NCBI RefSeq assembly: GCF_001949145.1
Contig: NW_019091449.1
Coordinates: 66,358 to 130,357, forward strand
DNA length: 64,000 nucleotides
From: Acanthaster planci
Lineage: Eukaryota; Echinodermata; Asteroidea; Valvatida; Acanthasteridae
Reading direction: 5' to 3'
Shown: piece by piece, positions 58,830-64,000 of the stretch
Position numbering within the stretch: position 1 is the first letter of the stretch
Layout of the letters: each line of letters starts with the position of its first letter
Translations under genes and position numbers: made by a program
The notes under the pieces: model-generated
Database searches by the model: none
The model's input: the letters and a program-made list of their open reading frames with translations, nothing else
Told to the model about the DNA's origin: nothing

Positions 58830-60935
58830 TCAGACTTTGTCGCCAAAACCCTCACTTAGTCCCACAAGTTTGACAGAGGGGAGGCTCTGCTGCCGCCTGT
58901 CTTTAAACACGTACGCTATTTGTGCATACTTAGTGCGTTCCACGGAAACACTACCAGCGCGCGCCTTGCCACTTCCTGGGCTTATGGGTGAGATGGGCGT
59001 GGTGGGCCTCTCCCTGACACTCGGTAGGTCCAGCTCGGCGTAAGAGACTGATTTATGATTAGCGTCGAGGGCGGATTTCGGGAACTGCTTCTTCACGGGT
59101 GTGATGGGAGGGATGGGACTCACGAACTCACAGTTGACATAGGAAGATGGGGTGGAGCCGCCGGACTCCTCTCTGGAGGAGGATGGGGCGTGCAGGTTGA
59201 CGTAGTCATGGTCTGAGCAGGAAGGTGCCGGGTCCCCGAATTGGCGCGAGGCAAGATCAGGCATGGATGCCGTGTGGTCCCGGTCAACGGAAGGAAGCCT
59301 TCTACTGGCCCCAGAATTCGGCGATGGGGAAGACAGCAACGGCCTGCTGTTCTCATTAAACAGGCTCAGGGGTGGGGGCTTCTTCCGGGGGGTTGGGCCT
59401 GGAAGAGGGTCGTTTGAGACGGCTTTCCTTGACTGCTGACTAAGTCGGGCAGCGGACCTGTCAGAAGAAGCAACAGGACAAGGTGATTCCATGTTGGTGG
59501 CAACATTCCCCTCCGTGTTGCCACTTCTCAGACACTCTGCACACTCGCTTGTTGCTAGGTTACCATTTGCTACCACGCCATTTGGTTTCTTAAAGGTGCG
59601 CACTGGGCTGTTTCGAGCGGTTGCAGGCCTATCTGTGACAGTGATGCTTTCCTGTCTCGCGTCGTCACAGCTTGACTTTTTGTGAGCTTTTTGCCATCCG
59701 ACGGCAATTTCGTGTTCTGTACTGAAATCCAGTCGACCGCGCTTACGAGTGTAGTTGCAGTATAGTCGTAGTATTAAAATCAAGAAAAGCATGAAAAACA
59801 TCCCAAAAAGGAAGGCCCCGAAAATGCACGTGACGAATCCCACTTGGCTTACATACACGGCAGGTACCGGGGTGGATACAAAAGATGCAGGGTTCTGAGA
59901 TGGAGTTAAGTCTTTCTCGTCGTGTATAAGCACGGGGTAGGTTGGGGACACTACTAGGATGGTCATCGATGCCGAACTCCTGGTGGTAAATTCATCAACT
60001 TTTTCGCAGGAAACCACTGCTTTGTCGTCCATGGCAGTAACATTCCGAAGTATGAGCGATTTCCCGTCTTCAACCACAATTCCGGATCGGTTCTCCTCGG
60101 CCGGTTCTCCGTTGAAGTACCACTGATATTGCGCCTTGTCATTGCGGCCGGTGGGAGTGAGAAGTTTCTGGGTAGTGCAGGTGAATGTTGCCGAGTCGCC
60201 CAATCCCACTAAACCACCGCGAATATGCTCGACGTACAACAGCGGGGCTTTGCGGTAGGGGACAATGCTGCAACTTTTCGGCTCTGGCAATGCAGTGCTG
60301 GTTGCCTCGCAGGTGAACTCAACGCCGCTGTCATCCTCCTGTATGAAACGTTGATGATAAACCCACAGTCCACCGTGGGTCACCGTGCTCTCCAGAGGTA
60401 CACCTTCACGGTACCAGGTCAGCTGAGCACGGGGACTTCCACCGTAAGAAATGCAGCTCAGGTTGACCAGCATCCCGGGCAAGAGGAGCGTGTCGCCGGA
60501 TGACATCGCAGAACAAGCGGGGTACTCTCGTCCCGGGGGCGTCAACACATCCACAGTCACGGTCTTGACCGTGATCCACTCGTTGCCACTGCGGTAATAT
60601 CCGCATACATAATCTCCAGCATCCTCTGCTCTCACGTCGACAATGCGTAGATTGTACTTGCCTCTCCTGACGGACCCCGCCACCGAGATGCGCTGATACA
60701 GGGACAGGTCGGCGTCTCGCAGCTCCGGAATCAAGTCATCGTTAGTTGTAAGGTACTCCAACAAGGAGTTCGAATACCAGAACACGGCTGATGTTCTCGG
60801 CGCGGTGGGACTGATGTCGCATGTCAGCGTTACTTCTCGATTTTCCAAAACCACGACAGCTTCACACGATATTTCGGTGACAGCAACAATGACAGCGACA
60901 ACGGTGCTAAAAAGTAGCTTCAACATGATGGGCAT
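58830..60935 (-). CDS. Three-Ig-domain type I membrane receptor with tyrosine-motif tail, intronless
   Basis: Probable cell-surface adhesion or immune-type receptor of about 701 residues; ligand unknown. The frame stays open further upstream only through a TTG, so I start at the first ATG (60935, G at -3); a second ATG follows at 60926. Numbering from 60935: residues 1-25 form a hydrophobic signal peptide. Ig1 has Cys39, Trp53 and Cys111 with the D-x-G-x-Y-x-C motif; Ig2 has Cys161, Trp174 and Cys209; Ig3 has Cys253, Trp272 and Cys310. N-glycosylation sequons occur in Ig2 and Ig3. A transmembrane helix at about 365-391 is followed by a basic stop-transfer segment. The 310-residue tail has a proline-rich stretch RKKPPPL near 517-522, many S/T-P sites, and tyrosines in DYVNL (578), SYVNC (599), VSYAEL (632), TKYAQI (670) and AYVF (675). 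VSYAEL fits the ITIM consensus and YVN fits Grb2-SH2 binding. All domains lie in one uninterrupted frame, unusual for metazoan Ig genes. Nectin-, Neph- or SIRP-like relatives are possible; I cannot assign orthology. Confidence 0.85.
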   Translation of the reverse strand: MPIMLKLLFSTVVAVIVAVTEISCEAVVVLENREVTLTCDISPTAPRTSAVFWYSNSLLEYLTTNDDLIPELRDADLSLYQRISVAGSVRRGKYNLRIVDVRAEDAGDYVCGYYRSGNEWITVKTVTVDVLTPPGREYPACSAMSSGDTLLLPGMLVNLSCISYGGSPRAQLTWYREGVPLESTVTHGGLWVYHQRFIQEDDSGVEFTCEATSTALPEPKSCSIVPYRKAPLLYVEHIRGGLVGLGDSATFTCTTQKLLTPTGRNDKAQYQWYFNGEPAEENRSGIVVEDGKSLILRNVTAMDDKAVVSCEKVDEFTTRSSASMTILVVSPTYPVLIHDEKDLTPSQNPASFVSTPVPAVYVSQVGFVTCIFGAFLFGMFFMLFLILILRLYCNYTRKRGRLDFSTEHEIAVGWQKAHKKSSCDDARQESITVTDRPATARNSPVRTFKKPNGVVANGNLATSECAECLRSGNTEGNVATNMESPCPVASSDRSAARLSQQSRKAVSNDPLPGPTPRKKPPPLSLFNENSRPLLSSPSPNSGASRRLPSVDRDHTASMPDLASRQFGDPAPSCSDHDYVNLHAPSSSREESGGSTPSSYVNCEFVSPIPPITPVKKQFPKSALDANHKSVSYAELDLPSVRERPTTPISPISPGSGKARAGSVSVERTKYAQIAYVFKDRRQQSLPSVKLVGLSEGFGDKV

Positions 60936-63900
60936 CACCTTTACTGTCACACGCGACGAAAGCAGTCCGGAACTGACGACCACCGCCGTCAAACAACCGT
61001 GAGAAACGCAACGACAGCGATGACTTATCGACGACGGATGAGTCAGCCCTAGCCCCGATGGAAAATTAGGTGTACGTGCTGAAAGTCAAAACATCAATAT
61101 TGAATGTTCCTTGCGTACCAGCAGGACGCCCAGTTTGTTGGTCCTAACTGCTGGTAATCTAACCCTGTAAGTAAATTTCGGGTCACACCACAACACAGCC
61201 CATAACTACTGCAACCTCGAGACTTCCGTGGGGCATGCACTTTCAGTTTCCACTTGTAGCGACGACCGTGTCAAATATTCGTATGTACATGTTCAGTTCA
61301 CGCAGCGGATCTGGTGTCTGCCAGGTTGCTCAATATCGCGACCCCTTTGTCAACTTGGGATTAAAACTTCCCACACCAACGGGAATTTGCGAAGCCTACG
61401 TCCGTCTAGGTTCTTGGGTTACCGGGGCATAGTGTTTTGTAAATAAGGTTGTACCAGTCACAACCAGCAACGAGGGAAAGAATGAAGCATCTGTTCTTAT
61501 AACTTCGTGAGTCAACAACACTTCATTTGAACGAATCACAGCCGATAGTGACATTACTTAACACGCAGGCTGGAGGCATACCTCACAAAGCCATGGTAGC
61601 GTGGTATGTGGGCGTCTTCAATAAAACTCAATGGATATTTTAGAGGACGCGTAGGGAGTAATAAAAAATTCGACAGTACACACCACAGTCATTTAAAAAC
61701 CACTGAAACAAAGACACGCTTGGGCAGTCTGAGGTTGATAGACGCACAATAGACCTAAAACTTCACTTTCTGAAAGCCTCTGCTGAAGCAACCGCGAGCG
61801 AAATATTTGTGGGCTTTTGACAGCAAGGAGTAAGAGCACTGCACTCCGGCAAAAAGCCCTTCGTTATGGATGTGTGAAGATGCAGGGAAGCGTTTCTCTG
61901 ATATAACAATGGTTGGGAGTATTGTGGCCCGGTTCACGCACCATAGTGCTAGGAGTTGGACAGCGCTTCCTATATCCTGTCATTGTTTAACGGTGACCCA
62001 GATACAAAGGCACGGACTGGCCCACAGGCAATTTCCATCTACAGTGGACATGCAACTTGCTCTGTAACAATCTGGACGCGATATTTATGCCAATGAATGG
62101 GGGAAAAAACAGGGAAAAGGTTCCAAAAATTTATCTTGAAAATAACTCGAAGTACACTTTGAGACAGAATATCGGCGTGTACATTTACATATTTGCCGGA
62201 AAACAAACTTTAAGGCAGCTTTACAAAAAAGCGTTTGATTTAACAGCCACAATTTTGGATTTAATTTCAGATTAAACGTTTTTAGCGACAAGGCGACTTA
62301 ATAGTAATTAGTGATTGATTTTGTGTTACGCAAAACACTGTCAAAAACAAAACAAAGCCAAAACACGTCTCTATCGATTATTATTCAGTTATGCATCTAC
62401 TGGGTGATTTTTTTGAACTGGCTGTTCTCCCAGAGAGAAATTGTGGGTTCAACGCTGTATGACTATACATGTACGTTTCTTGTAAAAACAAATCGTCATT
62501 TCGGTGAAATTGTTATCCGTTTTACGGAATCGTCTACAATCATAACATCCTTCACAGCACACCTCTGCACAGGGGATTTCGGGAGCACTTTGTAGACATC
62601 ATAATTTGATTGTTATACTGCCGGCAATCATCGTTGAAACTCGGCAGGAATGTGACCCTTGTCACCCCTATGTTCGTGTTGCCGAACACACTGAGGGGAA
62701 CTCGGCTTGGGCCGATGAGGGCTATTTTTGGTATGGCGGGGAAGGATCATAAATAGGGCCTAGAGGTTTTTCCCTGCGAGCTAGATCAAAACAGCCCTTG
62801 CTTAACCCTAACCCCTCTCAATCCTTCACCTGTTGGAGGATTGAGGAGGGTTAGGGTTAATCCAGTAACACAACTGAGCAGACAACCCAAGTGTTTCCAC
62901 ACAGAGTATGATTGGACCGTTTTTGCAGGCAAATTGTCTCTGCATTTAATTTTTTTTTCACATGAAAATATGACTCGGTACAAATCTTCCTTATCACTAT
63001 CGTAACAGCGTTTGCAATTCTCTTTCTGGTACTTCTCTTTTTTTTGGTTAACATCTAAGCCGCATGTCCAATTAGAATCGGAGAAATTTAGATCGGACGG
63101 CGGACAGACACACTCGGCAACACTAAAATTTTGGTCATACTTGTCGTGTGTGTTTGGACTTGATTGTATTTTTATAATGTTCTCTACTGATCGTTCATAT
63201 TCTCAGCTGCAACTGTTGAATATAAAAAATATTTTACTACTTATCAAAGACGGAAACCTTTATCAATTTCACGAGTCATTAATTTGAAAAGAACACAAGG
63301 TAGAAAAGCAAACTTAATTCCGTAAGAAGATATACAGCAGAACACAGATTCTGACTTGTCTCTCGTTCGTTAATTAATGTGAATTGTTCATGTCCAACGC
63401 AACAAAATTAAAACACCCCCACACCGCAAAAAAGGAAGATACGACAGAACCGTTGTATTAAAATTCTATTTCGGGAACAGGTCAACATTTGGACAACTTT
63501 CCCTATAGGCCGTGGGCCAAGGGTCAGAAAGTGTTCTAGTTTTTAAGTTTCGTTACGCACCTCTGGGCCTTACTTAAAAATCTTATCAAATAAACAAGTA
63601 CAAATACAAAGTGTCAAGGTGTAGGTGTTCTTTTTTGTCAGTTGTTGCATTTTTAAAGAAATATTTAAATGATTAGCCCCCCAAATCCTTAGAATTTCTT
63701 TTTTTGTTTGCGTACGTGGCTGAAGAAGAAAATAGTCTGCAATTGCTCCACTGAACCCGGCTCAATAAACGAGTGCCACCCCCAATTTATACATTCTCAC
63801 AAATTATAGCCTCAGCACAACGAGCCACTTTCTGGTTCAAATGACGTCACGCTTCGGTACTCCGCTAATTTTACAATTTCTATACTTGTATTTCAGGTCA

Positions 63901-64000
63901 CTCTTGTCGTCACTGGCGGCGGAAGCAGTTGGGGAGGGGGCAGTGGTCCCCTAACTTTTTCAACTGTCGGTGGGGCTTAATGGATTGGCCTACTAATGGC
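60936..64000. other. Upstream of Ig gene; no further gene seen
   Basis: The first few hundred bases (60936-61450) are CpG-richer and should contain the promoter of the minus-strand Ig gene; I see no convincing TATA box. CTATTTTTGG and CATAAATAGG occur at 62720-62760. One hairpin lies at 62802-62860. CACTGGCGGCGGAAGC at 63914-63929 looks like the start of an element that runs off the window. Confidence 0.45.
62802..62860. repeat. 59-base hairpin with telomere-motif ends
   Basis: Arms of 24 bases, TTAACCCTAACCCCTCTCAA paired with a closing GAGGGTTAGGGTTAA, with two mismatches and an 11-base loop starting TCACCTG. Closely related to 20687-20742, 42 kb away. Confidence 0.62.

Noticed and set aside
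60936-60992. Upstream extension of the Ig ORF to 60992
   Set aside because: The codon at 60992 is TTG, not ATG. The first ATG is at 60935 and gives a proper signal peptide.

Overview
The window looks like euchromatic nuclear DNA from a marine invertebrate, most likely a deuterostome such as an echinoderm or cephalochordate. It is AT-rich and gene-poor, with canonical GT-AG splice signals, metazoan immunoglobulin domains and many small non-autonomous DNA transposons. Self-complementary TACATGTA / TACCGGTA microsatellites are everywhere. The organism call is inference from general character; no gene here fixes the species. I see no bacterial operon, rRNA, intact tRNA, CRISPR array or virus.

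One gene is clear: an intronless open reading frame on the minus strand at 58830-60935. It encodes a type I membrane protein of about 701 residues with a signal peptide, three Ig domains, one transmembrane helix and a long tail carrying a proline-rich segment and five late tyrosines, several in ITIM-like or Grb2-type contexts. A second minus-strand gene is proposed from two exons about 38 kb apart: a CpG-rich first exon at 50063-50230 and a 61-base internal exon at 11561-11621. Both end in good splice sites and join in phase 0. If right, most of the left and middle of the window is its first intron, and the remaining exons lie before base 1 or were missed. Weaker coding-like islands are at 16992-17141 (+) and 50658-50873 (-).

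The rest is repeat-rich non-coding DNA. Five hAT-like elements carry visible 8-base target-site duplications (38292-38593, 40953-42333, 45186-45326, 52916-53338, 53488-53672). A short mariner-type copy at 57916-58335 keeps the last codons of a transposase. Two PIF/Harbinger-like foldbacks share the end GGCCGCATCC (10044-10177, 39144-39268), and further terminal-inverted-repeat elements are at 23099-23237, 33416-33635 and 36105-36720. A family of about 55-70 bp hairpins ends in TTAACCCTAAC. There is a 32-base minisatellite made of palindromes, a tRNA-like SINE remnant, and several dispersed repeat pairs.

Possible regulatory signals are three exact MEF2 consensus sites CTATTTTTAG (3155, 34831, 50091), the middle one in a cluster with further A/T-box sites, and paired CRE-like sites at 50687-50714 in the CpG-rich block upstream of the proposed first exon. 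I did not find a convincing new multi-gene system. The most interesting items are the intronless Ig receptor, the long-intron gene, the MEF2-type cluster and the telomere-motif hairpins.
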